Shown here: piece after piece, positions 17,501-32,500 of the stretch
Position numbering within the stretch: the first letter of the stretch is position 1
Layout of the letters: each line of letters opens with the position of its first letter
Assembly (NCBI GenBank): GCA_020050685.1
Contig: JAGVKG010000029.1
Coordinates: 186,001-250,000 of the forward strand
DNA length: 64,000 nucleotides
Direction: 5' to 3'
From: Candidatus Obscuribacterales bacterium
GTDB taxonomy: Bacteria; Cyanobacteriota; Vampirovibrionia; Obscuribacterales; Obscuribacteraceae
Made by a program: the position numbers and the translations under genes
The notes under the pieces: generated by a model
Told to the model about the DNA's origin: nothing
What the model saw: only the letters and a program-made list of their open reading frames with translations
Database searches by the model: none

Positions 17501-20500
17501 GATCAATTTGTTTCAACTGCGTCTCTTATCCCCGTCTGGCAAATGCAGTAGCGATTAGTGGCAGTGGAACTATTCTCGGCGCAATATCAGAAACATCCGC
17601 GACGTCATTCAGTCTAGATCTTGAACAAGTCGGCACACAGCTTTCCATAAGACCACAGTCCTTCAATGCCGGCATTGGTACCACTGCCGGTGATGTAAGC
17701 ATAACCACACGCGATAGCGGATCAAGCGTCTACATTGTTGCAGGCTCAGGAGCTGGCATTCAGGCAAATGGAAACCTGACCATAGTCACGCCACTGCTTA
17801 CATTCGGTGCATCAACTGGCATTGGTGTCAGTCCCAATTCTCGCGGCAACATTTCGATTACCGTTCCGACTGTAGCAATGACAGCCGGCTCGACTGCAAC
17901 AATATTTGGTGCCACTGGCGGCACAATCACAGTCGGTGCACGTACTGGAACACCATTCGTATTTGACAGAGTAGGCGGTGCCAGCCTAGCAGAACTTTAC
18001 TTAGATGGTGCACCATCATATATAAGCAGTGCGGCTGCCGACACAACCATCAACAGCAACGTCAAGATTTGCTCAAACGATAACACCGTCACCTTGACTG
18101 TCACCGCCGGACAATTTATCAATAACGGCACATTGTGTACGAATTGCATTTTAAACCTTAGAGGTAATTCGTCGGCATATTTCCAAAATGCAAACGGCAG
18201 CGTATCCTTGCCAGGATTAATCGATGCCGGGGGCGGTGCTGTAGCCGCGATTGCCGGTAGCGACATTTGGGGTACTGATACAATCATTCGCAATGCCAGC
18301 TCAACTTATCTTCTTGCCGGTGCTGCAATTTCAAACTTCACGGTCACTGGTTCCAGTGCATCGCCCGGCAACATTTCCGGCATCGCTTCGATTAGCACAA
18401 CCGGAGAAATAGTTGTCGCCTCATTTGGTGGTGGCACGATTGAAGTAGGCGATCTTACCAGCCAAGGCAACAACGTGCAGGTTTACTCACAAGGAAATAT
18501 ACATATTGGCAACATTCAAAATAATCAAGGCAGTGTAGATATTCAATCGGTAAACCCAGATGTAGGTGGTGGCATTACCTTCACTATGCTAGGAACTGTC
18601 TCCTCCGGTAGTGTTACAGCAGGAGCACCCGCCTTTACTGGTTCTGTGTATACCGGCAATATTGATGCATCCGCTGGTTCTGCGTTAGGAGAGATTGCTG
18701 GCGGATCAATTTATATTCAAGCCGGGCTCTTTATGCAAACAGGTTACTTGCGTACTTACGGTGCTGCAGGCAGTTTTGGTTACCAGCATCCGCCCAGCTG
18801 CTGTGTGACCGTGTCCAATGGAGGTTCCGGTGGATCGATAACCTTGTATGCGCCGAGTGGTGGCATCATTATCAATGGCGATGTTAATTCAGCTGGTGGC
18901 GGCGGTGGTGGCAATGACTCCGGTCCTGGCTACGATGGTGGCGCCGGCGGTAACATCAATATTGATGCCCACGGATTGATTGAGATAAATGGACCAGTGA
19001 TCGCTGCCGGAGGCGGTGGTGGCGGTGGCGGTGCCAATCTCACGGCTTGCTGTTCAACCGGCGGTGGCGGTGGCAGTTTAGGAGCTGGCGGCGGACCTAC
19101 AGGTGGTGGCATATTTGTTTCTTGGGACTTAGTCAAAAACCCACTTTTGAATGCTCAACCAGGAGAAGGTGGACTGAATAGCGGACTCTGTTGCGGCTCA
19201 GGTTCCGGCGGCGATGTCGGACAAAATGGACAAGCAGGAACCGATGCTGGAACGGCTGGTGGACTTGCGGGTCTTGGTGGTGCCATTACACTCAGCGGCC
19301 GCAATGTCGCTATTACGGAAACAATTGGCAGCTACTACGGTACAACCAGCCCTTATGACTCATATTCTTTGTTCAATTGGTCCAGTGCCGGCGGAGGCGA
19401 TCTTGACGTAACCATTACTAATTTTGGGCCGGTTGTCTCCAGTACAGAATTCAACGTCAATATGAATTTGTCATCTTCCAGTCAGATAATTCCAGTCACC
19501 TTGGTACTTCCGACATATTCAGTTGCCGGATTGGAAAACAGCAACTCATCATCAGTAATCAATAATTACAGTGGACCGAATGAAATCATCTTAAGCGGTG
19601 ATCGAACAATCACCAATGGTATCAACGTCACACCTGCAGAGTGGGTAGCTCTGGTCCAAGAGTCTTTAAATAGTCAGGCGGGCATTAATCTAAATGGCAG
19701 TGGAGTAGCAACAAGTGGATTTGTTTTCCTCAATGACCGGACCATGCCAGGCAGTAATTTCACTTCCTTCACCATACCGGCAACCGTGATTGCTAAAGTC
19801 GAAACATTGGCACCATTAGCAATTACCGGCAGTGCGACAATTAACGGCACACTTGATTTTTCCTTCCCCGGCACTTATAGCTCAAGCGGCACAACAACCG
19901 TTAGTTCCGGTGCAACTATGAACTTTACCAGCGAAGGTACAATTTCGGCACCAACCTTAACAGTGAACGGCTCATTGCTCTTCCGCAACATGGGAACAAT
20001 GAATCTCACCAATCTCAACATTACCGGTAACATTGTGGCTGGACAGTGCTGCCAACAAACGATCACTATTAATGCACTCGTCACTGGTATCTTTATCACA
20101 GGCGATGCTCCAGGGACCGCCACGATTACAGCACCTGGTGGAATTTTCATCAACATGACCGCCAATCATGTTTTGACATTCAGTAATAAGCTCAATTTCA
20201 GCGGACCAATGACCATTGACTCAGGCGGTGGACTGAGCGGAATCGACTTTGCTGCAAATGCAGTTTTGGCACCAGGATCTGATCCTAATTCATCACTGAC
20301 TGACTTAAATGCTATGTCTTGGAGCTTTGGCAGCAATGCAAGTGTTAGCGCTACATCCATTTCAGCTGCTGGAGCCATGTTTGGTCCTGGCAGTCTAACA
20401 ACCACTGTCGGAGACTTTACACTCAACAATCCAAGTTCCCTCAGCTGTGCCTGCATAAGCGTAGATTCAATCACATCAGCCGGCAATATTAATATCATTC

Positions 20501-23500
20501 GTCCCAATGTCGGAGGAGGGGCTGCCGGTCTACAAGCTGGTTCGATTACAACTGGTGGAGAAATTACGGCCGACGTAGCCGGACAATTTGACATTACTAA
20601 TACAAGCGGCAGTTATGAAACCCTCACATTAGGAAGCATGACCGTAGGTGGCGATCTGAATATAGCCAACTACAACGGTGCGGTACAGATCAATGATAAC
20701 AAGGTCATCCTTTCTCGCGGCAGTATAAATATTGGCACTGCCGAACTTTACAACGACGGTTATTTAAACTCCAATCCAGTGGGCACTACGGGTTCGATTT
20801 CGGTTTCAAATCCACTGGGCGATCTTTATATCGGAAATATCGGCTATGTCTCGGCCGCACAGGGCGGGCTGGGCAATCAAGGTTCGCTGTCCCTTAGTGC
20901 CGCGGGCAACTTGGACGCTGAATTTTTATATGTATATTTAGATGCACCAAGTGGAAATTACAAAGGTGGCGATGTCAATTTATATGCAGAGACGATGACG
21001 TTCTGGGAATCACAAATTAGTGTCAACGGTTCAGGAACTGGATCCGGCGGATCTATTAGTATCACTACCACAGGCAGTCAACCCGATTTCCCTGGCAATC
21101 CAACTTCTGACATTGTTATCGGTAATGGAAATGTCTTCGGTTCGTTTACGGATTTAGTATTATCTCTGTCGGCAATTGGAGGGACATTAGGTGGAAGCGC
21201 AGGGTCAGTTTTTCTTTCTTCCGGTACAAATCTAACAGTCGATCCAGCATTTCTCAGTCTTAGTCCTGGCGTCGGTGGCAGTGGTGGCACTATTTCACTC
21301 ACGGGTAATTCCACGGGTGATGGTGGCAATATTCAGGTAACGGGCGGATTGAATGTCAACGCAAGCGTAAGCGGCAATGGCCATGGCGGATCAATTTCGA
21401 TTATCTACAACGATAGTGCCAATGATTTTCTAATCGGCTCAAGTGGCGCCAACAGTTTCATCAACGGTAGCCTTAGCGCCAATGGCGCTGGTACTGGAAA
21501 TGGTGGCTCAATTACCATTCTCGGCCTGGCTGGTCCCATGTCCGTGATCAACTCCACTCAACTTTCCGCAACAGGAACCGATGGTTCCATTTTCTTCCAG
21601 TCCAATTCTAATAATCTTTCTCTCACAGGAAACGGCTTCCTGACTGCCGATGCTATTGGATTCAGAAGCACTGCCGATGTCACTGTTAACCAACTCGAGG
21701 TTAATGGCACAGTTACCGGTCAAGCAGCGGGATATTTCTCGATTACTACTCTGGCGTCTCTAACTTTAGGAAATATTTTGGCAGGCACTACTGGTTCCGG
21801 CTCGATCACAGCCACAATGAGTAACGGCAGTTTGAATGTCGCAGACTCAGCGCAACTATTTGCCCAAGATGGCATCACATTACAAAATCTCGATACGGTC
21901 AATGGCACGATTGCAATTGGACAAAACGCTTCGATTGGTGCTTCGCTCGGCGACGTATATATAGTTATCGGCTCTATCCCAGGAAGTCCGATAACTGGAA
22001 GTCCACCAGCGAACACCACAGTTATAGAATTGGCGGGCGGTCAAGCTTACTTTGGTACTAATGGTATAACAGATACTACCCCACAAAATACCGTGTTGGC
22101 TTATGCTGCCGATGTTGTATTCGATACTAATGGTTTGCCGGCAGCTAATATATCTCTTGGTGGTGGCACTTATATTAGCGCAAATAACACGTTTACTCCT
22201 ACGCTCACCCTCGACAGCCTCGATCTGACAGATCCAACGGTAACGGCCAATGTACTGACATTGCAAGGGCTGGGAGAGATTGGCGGCACACTCATCACAG
22301 ATGGTTTTGGCATTGCCACTGGTGGCAATTTGATTATTTCGCCATCCATCCTTAGCGGTACACTCTCCTCAGAAAATATTCCGCAGTTCGTCACCCTAAC
22401 AATGCTGGGATTCTCCACTGGTACAATCGACTATGACATCACAGCTTCGAGTACAACCAAACAAGTATTAATAGAAGGCACCCATGAATTTAAGGGTAGC
22501 GCCAACTACCAAGTCTCTTACATGACTATTACAACCGATCAGTCGTTCCCGGCACTGGAGGTAACCAGCACCGGTATACTATCCTATCAAGGAAACTATT
22601 TTGCTCTCACAACCAATGGTGATATCGCAGTCGATGGTGCACTATCGTTCAGCCCAGGTGCCAGAGTATTTATGGAAACGACCGGTGCCGGCAATATTAA
22701 TATTACGAGCACCTTAACGACTACTCCTTCAGCTCTCGTTAGCGATGGCGATCTTCACCTCACATCAGCCGGAACGCTTTCTGTCGCTGATATTATTGCC
22801 AACGGCAATTCAATCGGTCACGGTGGGGGAGCGGATATTATCCTCACGGCCGCTGGCGATATCAGCACAGGCAGTTTGCAATCGATGAGCGCCACCACTA
22901 ACGGCAGCGGTGGTGTTATTGATATTGAATCAACCGGCGGTTCCGTTACGCTAGGTGGATTCGTCGACGCAAGCTCAAGAGCGGTATCAGGAAATGGTGG
23001 CGGCGGTGACGTATCGATACAAGCTCTAGGTGACATATCGATTGTCTCAATCAATGCAATCGGCAATGACTATGGGACGGATACCTATGGTGGCTCTGTA
23101 TCCATTAATTCAACCTCAGGCTCCCTAATTGCCACAAGTCCAATTCAATCATTCATTGACGTTTCCACGGATAATGCTTCAGTCAATAATCCCAGCGCTA
23201 ACGGTAAAGGATACGGAGGCTCAGTTGATATAAGCGTTTTATCAATTCCAGCTGGTGTAAACAACAACTTGACTATCCGCGCCGAAGGTGGCCATGCCGG
23301 TGGCGATGGTGGTTTTGTCACCATCAATATGAGTGGCAATGCAGACCTTGGTTTTATTAGCACTTCTGCCGATCCATTAGGTGCGACCTCCGGAATCGGT
23401 AAGGGCGGAGATATTGATATCTTTACCAATGGCACAATTGCGGCCGAAAGTTTCCGGGCAACTGGTGGTATCACTTCCGGAAGTGGTGGCAACATATCAG

Positions 23501-26500
23501 TCACCTCCAATACCTCATCCTTGTCTGGCACATTTATCAATGCCGGTGCCACAAACGGATCGGGTGGGAACATTACATTATACGCAGATGGCAATTTGAC
23601 TTTCACCGGATACATTGCCTCAGCATCCATAGGCAGCTATGGTGATGGCGGCGCTGTATCATTCTATTCAGCTAATGGCTCGGCGCAAGCAACTTTCATC
23701 GACACTGCATCATTTACAGCAGGCACTGGCGGTTCAATAATTGTTAATGGCAAAACTGGGGTGACAATCAATTTCCTCACTTCCTATGGTGGCGTTTCAA
23801 CTGGCGATGGAGGCAATATAACTGTCACAAGCCAAGGCGACATTTCAGTTTTGCAATCAGGCTCAGCCGCACGCGCTCAAGCAGCCAACGCGGTCAACAA
23901 TGCTGGAAACATTTCAATAACCACCACCGGTGGATCGATAACCATGGATACCTCTGGGCTTGCTTTAGACGCCTCTGCAGATACCAATGGCAAAGGTGGC
24001 TCAATTAATATTTCTGCTTCAGTAGGCTTTACGGCTTCGGGCATTCGGTCTTCGGGTGGCTCAGAAAGCGGTAATTCAGGCTCCATTAATCTCACTGCAA
24101 TTGACATTCAGACTGGCGATATACAAAGCAATCCTGGATTGTCGGGAGATGGTGGCAACATAACCGTTACTGCTACGGGCAACTTCAGCTCTGGTCAAAT
24201 TTATGCAAGCGGCGGGGGGTATGGCAATGGTGGAGTGATTGACATAAATGCCACAGGCAACATCGACGCACAAAGCATATATTCAAATGGCGGGTCGTAT
24301 GAAGGGAATTCCTCATCAATTACATTGGTTGCCGGGGGATTTATTGATACTGGCGTTGTTAGTACCTATGGAAATAGCGGCAATAGTGCCGACGTAAGTA
24401 TGACCGCAGGCGGCACAATCAGTGCAAACGTCTTTGCTGATGCCGGGCCTTATGGTAGTTTTGGAGGAAACATTACACTAATTTCTACTGGAGCTGATAT
24501 AGCTGCCTCCAATATTGATTCGGATGGATACAATTACGGAACTGCTGGTGATATTGTTCTTCAAGCGGCAACAGGGATTTCAGTCACCCATATATGGTCC
24601 TATGGTGGCACAAACGCAGGTAATGCTGGAGATGTCTCACTTTCCACAACATCTGGTGCGATTGATTATACATTTATAGAAGCATCGGCATTCTCGACCG
24701 GAGGCACGGCAGGAAATGTCTCGCTTGCCGGTGACAGCGTCAGTGGTGGCTACATCACGACATTCGGAGCAACGGGAATTGGTAATGCCGGCAACATAAG
24801 CATAACTGCGACGGGGTACATTGACCTCAGCAACTATATTGACGCTTCAGCCCACGGAACAGGAAGCGGCGGTAATGTAACGCTCAGTTCATCGGCAGGA
24901 ACCGTATTAGTAAGTGGCGATATAAACACCTCAGGTCGGGGGTCTGGTTACGTAGCAGGTAATATTCAGATTACATACAATTCAGCGAATGCCTTTGTTG
25001 TTGATCCAATCCCAAGTAGTTTAAACGGTGTCATAGGTTCTATCTTTGCGCAAGGAACATCAGGAGCAAGCGGTGGCACAATTGCCATCGCAAATACCGG
25101 AGCCAACATGGTTCTGGACTTAAAAGGAACCATTTCAGTTACCTCTGATAGCGGTGCATCGGGAACAATAGCATTTTCTCAAACTGGGACTGTAACTATT
25201 TTAGGTGATGCAAATGGTGAATTGCTCGGACCAGTTTCAGCATCTGGCAGCGCGATTACTGTTGACATACAAAAAGCTGGTAGCACGCTTAATCTTGGAA
25301 GCATGGAAGCGACTGCTGGTTCAATCACAATCACTTTAGGTAGCAGTGCCAGCACGATTCGCGTACTTGGTGGTGCGGGACTTTCAGCAACAGAAGGAAA
25401 TATCATCCTTGAAAATGACAATGTGAGCAGCGGATCAATTATTCTCGAAGAGAACTCTCAACTCGGTGCAGTCAGCACAGGCTCGACAGTAGGAAAAGTG
25501 ATCATTGTTATGGGACCACCACCTGGCTCCCCACTCACCGGATCCACACCAGCCAATACGGTAGTTAACAGCACAAATGGTGGCGTGGCTTATTTCGGTA
25601 CCAATAGCATTTCCGATCAAGCGCCGACAAATACAATCACCGTCGATGGCGGCCACGTTATATTCAACACCGATACTGCGGCTTCATCTGCAATTCTCTT
25701 GGGTGGTAATGTTGCAATAAGTTCAACACAATCAGGCAGTGGCCCTGTGCTCATAGTGCTAGATAGCCTTGACTTAACTGATCCGGCGATCACCACCGCA
25801 ATTCAAACCAATATCACAAATGGTTTCATTTTAGGTTCTCTCACAGTCAATGGTGGTGGCGTTGCCACTGGTGGCACAATCACTCTTGATCCATCGGTTT
25901 TAGCACCAACCCTTACTGGTGAAAATATTCCAGCCAATGTCACTGTCGAATTGAAAGGATTCTTGTCTGGAAATCCGCTAGATATATCCGTTACGGCAAC
26001 AAGCTACACAAATCAGGTGATCATTTCCGGTACGCATGCCTTTATTGTTGATGCCAGTCCATCTGATGCATTTATCAACGTTACTTCCGATCAGACAAGT
26101 CCATATATCGTCATTGCCAGTGGTGGCATTCTTTCATCAGATGCGGCGCTAACAGTTACCGCCAATGGCAGCATGTCGCTTGGTGGCAACGTAACGGCAG
26201 GGACAACACTTTCAATGTCGACAACGGCAAACAACGGCAACATTGCCATTGCCAGCACGCTCACCGGCACCACATCGGTAAGTTTGTCTGCTCACGGCAC
26301 AGGTTCAATTACACAAACTTCTGGTAGCATTTCCACAACTGGTACTTTGTCTCTCACAACAGCAGGTGGAAATATCGGCAGCCCAACACAGAATATTGTC
26401 ACCAATGCACCAACAATTACAGCAAGCACCGGCGGTGGTGCCAATGCCAGCAGCGTCTATATAAATAGTACAGCCGGTAGTGGCGTGACTTTCTCAGGCA

Positions 26501-29500
26501 CTAATCAAGCCGGCACATCGGGAACATTCTTTGTTAATGCCAGCAACAACATCGTCACCGGCAGCTCATCCACAATTTCTGCCGCCACCGTCATTCTCAA
26601 TTCTGTCTCTGGCAGCATCGGCACCAGCACTACTTCGCGATTGGAAATTGCCGGCAGCTCAACCACGAATCTAACAGCTTCCGCTCCTAATGGTGCCATC
26701 TACATCGACAGCGCGGCACCAATTGCCCTGCAAGGAAACTTAGTTGGCTCAACCATGTATGCCAATGCCACTCAAGGTAATTTTGATCTCACCTCTGCCG
26801 GACAAATCACTTCATCGTTCAGCGTTGGCACCAACTCGGCTGCCATTAGTACGATAGGAAGCGCACAAGAAGGATTAGCTTATAACCCCAGCGGTACCAG
26901 AGCCTATCTATCACACACAAACGGTCTCATTGACGTAATTGACACATCGACCAATGTTATTTTGACCACCATTACATCCGTCGGAACAGTCCTCGTAGGT
27001 ATAACAGTAAATCCTGCTGGCACTCTTGCATACGTGGCTGATTATGGCTCTGCCTCCGTAAAGATAATTGACCTATCAAACAATACCGTTAGTGGGTCAA
27101 TTACAGTGGGTACTCAACCAATTGGTATTGCATTCAATCCTACAGGAACTGTTGCTTATGTCACAAATTTTGGTAGCAACTCAGTATCTGTTATCAATAC
27201 AAGCACTAACCTAGTCACGGCGACAATTACCGTTGGTGCTACCCCGGCGACGCCAGGCATGAATTCTAGCGGTTCTACCTTATATGTACCGAATTATGGA
27301 ACTAATACAGTCTCTGTAATAGACACTGCCACCAATACTGTTTCAACCACTATCACTGTCGGCAACAATCCGTCGATTGTTAGAGTCAGCCCTAATGGTC
27401 AATTAGCTTATGTGACGAACAGAGGTGGCGATTCCATCTCGATAATTTCAACTGCCACCAATACAGTGTCCACAACCATTATCGGTGTCATGGGACCGCT
27501 CGGTGTTGCATTTAATCCTTCCGGTACGATGGCATACATCACCAATAATCTTGCTCCTGGCTACGTGTCAGCCGTAGATACAACAACAAATACAGTTGTC
27601 TCCACAATGCCAACCACAATTCAACACCCATGGCCTGTAGATGTTAACCCATCCGGTGCTCAAGCATATGTGGGAATTGACCACACAAATCAACAAGTAA
27701 ATGTAATCAACATTCCGATTCCAACCATTCAGTCTACATCCGGAGCAGTCACCTTATCGACCTCTGCAGGCGCGATTGGCAGTGCAACAACACCTGTGTC
27801 CACAAAAGCTGCAACGCTCACTATCAATTCAGCAAGTGATGCGTATGTCAGCAATGTTGGTTCTACAACCTTGGCTGCAACCGGAAGCGTACATAATTCT
27901 GCAGTTGGTACTTTCCAGGTTGCTACAACTCCAGATCTAACAACCGGCAGCGGACGAATCACCGTCAACGATACTGTCACCGTATCTGGTGGCACCATAA
28001 ATCTTCAATCAAGCGAAGGTCAATGGGGCAGCGTCAATCAGGGTGGAATTGTTCAACAACCGGGTGCCTCTCTGACGGCAAGTACAGTCAATCTAAATGA
28101 CGCACTATTTACCAACGCTGCCGGTGTCGGGGCATATGTTGGTGCCGGTACTGGTAGCGGAACAATTGGTACATCAGGACAGAATATCCTCACAACAGCT
28201 TCCACTTTGACTGCACGAACCCAAAGCGATGTATATGTTACCAATCTGGGAGCCGTTGGTCTTGGCACATCGTTTGCTGGATTCTCATCGAGCTTCAACC
28301 TGACTACAACTCCGGATGGTAGCGGAAATGGTGGCATTCAAATTAATTCCGCAGCAACTGTATCGGGAAGGACAATCTTACTCACGTCATCATCCAGCGG
28401 CACAGGCTCAGGCTCGATTACACAACAGGATGCTTTGACGACAGCAACAATACGTACACAGACAGGACAGTCTGCAACATCCGTGTTTACTGCTACAGGC
28501 ACAGGTAGTGGAGCGGATAATATATCGCTCGGCATTCGAAACAACAATGTATTCAGCGGCATATTTGTAAGAGCAAATGCAGCCGGGTCAGTCACTCTGC
28601 AATCAATAGGAGATGTAGGAGTAGCAACCGGGGCATCGTCAGCCGGAACTACGTACGCTTTGACAACAACACCGGATAGCGGCGGGCATGGTGCAATTCG
28701 AATTGTCTCCGGTGGAACTATAACAGCGCCAACCGTCAACTTAACGTCATCTTCAACCGGAGGCGGCATTGGCTGGATTGGTCAGGACGATGCGATCACT
28801 ACTGTCACTATAAATGCGGCAACACTAAATGTTAGTGCTCCCGGCACAGGTAACGGTACTTTCGTCTTTACAGGTAATCCGATACAACTGGGTACAACAA
28901 ATGGTACTTCGCCATTGACATTGAATGCCAATTCAACTTCATTTGTAAATATCAGAAATGTCGGCTCAGTTAACTTATCTGGTGCCTCCACAGCAGGTAC
29001 AGGTCAAGCATTTACGCTAAATTCCGTAGCCGATTCCGGTGGTAATGCAACAATCAACTTTAATAACTCTTCGAGCATAACGGCTAACACTGGCGGCTCA
29101 GTAACCCTTGATGCTAAGGCAATCACGACCGGAACCAGCACCACTATTACGGCTGTCGCAGGCAATATCAATTTAACCGCAAGCACTGGTTCGATAGCAG
29201 TTGGTACAGTGGCCAGCAGCTCTGTTGCCACTGGTTCTTCCGGAGACATAAACATAACAGCACTGAATGGCAATATATCAGCCACGGTTATTCGTGCAAA
29301 TGGAGTTACATCTGGTACGGGTGGCGACATTACCATCGAAGCAGGAGGAAGTATAACAACCTCAGGAAATATTGAGACTCGAGGCAAGGGCACATTTGCT
29401 AGCGGAATACTGTCCGTAACAGCCGGCACCAACATTAATCTCGGTGCGAACAACTTACTTGCTCTTTGCGACAGCTGCACACAGCCAAGCATGACTGTAA

Positions 29501-32500
29501 CTGCTGGCGGATCCATTACTGCCAAGAATATTGACAATATAGTTCAAGGAGGAAATGGAAACGGGGGCGATTTGACGGTCATAGCCGGTGGTGACATTAC
29601 GACACCGAACGGTGGGATTTATACTTGGGTTGCCGGCCCTAGCGGCAATGGTGGCAATTTAACTGTAACTTCTGGCGGCAATATAACTGCCGATTGGTAC
29701 ATCACATCAAATGGTGGCAATAGTAGTGGTGATGCCGGCGACATGAACGTTAGTGCAGCTGGCAATATCTATGCCCGGCTGGGAATCATCTCCTGGGGAA
29801 ATGGTGGCAGTAACGGCGGCGACATGACCTTAGTAGCAGGTGGCAGTATCACCACAGATAGCACAACAGCCAACCGAGGCATTGACACTTCATCGTATGG
29901 CACAGGCGGTACTGGCAATGCTGGCACTATGAGCCTGCAAGCTGGAACAAATATCACCGCAAATTACATTGCCTCGGCTTCAACTGGCACTCTCGGCAAT
30001 GGTGCGCAGATGACCCTTGTCTCAACCAATGGCAACATAACTTCCGTTGGAGCGATTTACTCATCTTCTGCCAGTGGCAATGGTGGTGACATGGTTCTTA
30101 GAGCACCAAATGGCACAATTGCTGCACAAAATAATGCTTGCTGCTTTGGTGACAACGATCCTTTGTATCCAATTTCTGCCTCAGGTGCTGGTACTGGTGA
30201 TGCCGGCAATATTACACTTCAATATTCATCTGGCAGCGCCTTCATCGTTGATGGTACAAACCATACTCTCACTAATGGCGCTGGTGGTGGCATTTCCGCA
30301 GCAGCCGCAGGATCAGGAAATGGTGGCATTATTACTCTGGTTAATAGCGGCGGTGATGTTAACGTAACATTGAATGACGCAGTAACTGCTCAGTCCACAT
30401 CCGGCACAAATGGCTCGGTAAACTTCAATTATCTGCAATCAGGAATTGGCAGCCCACCGGCAGTAAACCCGGCAAGCAACGTCAATGTGACAGGAAATAG
30501 CTCCGGTCAATTGGGTGGAGTCGTATTTGCATCGGGCGTAACGATAGATATTGATTTGCCGAATGCCCCGATTATTCTTGGAAATTTGACTGCCACTAAC
30601 GGCTCAGCCTCTGTAGTCGTAAATGGAGACATTGTTGTCGTACCTGGAAGCACGCTTAGCGTGACTGAAGGCGACTTACTTTTACAAGATCTAAATACTG
30701 TAGATGGCGCAATTACCATTGGCGAAGGAAGCACGCTTTCGGCTACAACTACCGGATCAACTTTCGGCAATGTCTACCTCGTCATCGGTACGATACCAGT
30801 ATCTCCTGTATATGGCTGGGCACCAGCGTATACATTTGCTAATCAACTTAATGGTGGCAAAATTTATTTTGGCGCCAATGGTATCGGCGATGCGCCTACA
30901 CAAAATACTGTCACCGCTGATGGTGGCAATGTGATATTCAACACAGCTTCGCTTGCCAGTTCCGCGATTACATTAGACGGCGATGTGACAATCAATGCCA
31001 CCGCCGCACCACATGGATCGACAGGACCGCTTGGAAGCCTTGACCTTACAGATCCTTCAATTACTTCGCAAATTCTTGCCCTAATTGCCGGCACCACAAT
31101 AACCGGCACACTTGATGTCGACGAATTCGGTGTAGCAACCGGTGGCAATATTACAATTGCTCCTTCAGTCTTGGCTAACACCCTGGTCGGTTACAACATT
31201 CCAGAAAACGTTACCGTGAACTTTCAAGGATTCACCTCCGACAATCAAATCACGATTAACTTAACTGGTGCCAGCTACACGACACAAGCCGTTCTTTCCG
31301 GCACTCAGCAATTCTCTGGTGGCGGCGTCGGTCTGGTTGTGATCAATTCCAACCAAGCTGGTCCGGTATTGCAAATCAACGACACTGGCAGCGTCTCTGG
31401 TGATGGTGGTGTTAGTATCGCAGTTGGCGGCAATGTAGTTGCCAACGGAATTGTTTCATCGACTGACAATTTAACAGTTCGTACAGTTGCCGGAAATGGT
31501 GGTATCGCGGTTGGTGCCAACATAGCTGGTACGGATTTGACAATTCTCACCACACAAGGCAGCGGCTCCATATCAAGAACCTCCACGACCACAACAACTG
31601 GTGTCGTATCCGGTACCACAGTCAGTCTCAATGCTGAGACTGGTTCGATCGGCACAGGCGCTTCGAACATTCAAACTGCTACTTCGACATTGACGGCTAA
31701 TACTCTTACCGGCAGTGCCTTCATCACAAACACCGGCGCCTTGAACTTAGCAACCTCATCTGTAGGCAGTACACTGCAAGTGCTGAACAACAATGCAATT
31801 ACCACAACCGGTGCAGTAAATGCAGGCATCGTCAAGCTGACAACAACTGCCAACAACGGCAGCATTACTGTAGACTCGAATGTCACCGGTGCCACCTCAA
31901 CCAATTTAACAACTCAAGGCACTGGCATCGTGACAATCAACTCCACAAGAACAGTGGCAACAACATTAGGAAATGTCAACGTCATTGCCTACGGTGTTGA
32001 TATTCAAGGCGCAATTAATTCCGGAACACGTTCAACACAATTGCGTCCAAACTCAAATGAAAATATCACTATCGCCAATACCGGTGCCTCGGCTGATCCA
32101 TTTGAAGTAAGCGCAACTGAACTCTCGCGCATCACCGCAGGTACCTTATTAATCGGCGACTTTGGTAAGAACGCTCCAATCACCTTGGCCGGCAACATGA
32201 ATGTCTCTGGCTCTGGTGCAGGCGCCTACAGCCTTGTATTCGTTAGTGGTGGCACTTACACACCAAATGCAGGAACTACGATTAACCTCGGCACGAGCAG
32301 ATCGTTATCAGTCTCAACGCAAGGCGCAGTCAGCACAGGTGCAGTAACTGGCGGCACATTCATCAGCTTCAGTTCCGCTCAAGCTATGACCGTCAACGAT
32401 GACATAACAGTCGGCACAAACGGCACCATTATTGTCCGCGGCACTTCTATTAACATCACCGGCACGCTAAACGCACCAACCGGTGAAATTCAATTGGCAC

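Noticed and set aside
18930-19136. Pro-rich minus-strand frame within the Gly-rich tract
   Set aside because: Gly codons GGN read in antisense give Pro; such frames are seen all along the giant genes and are shadows.
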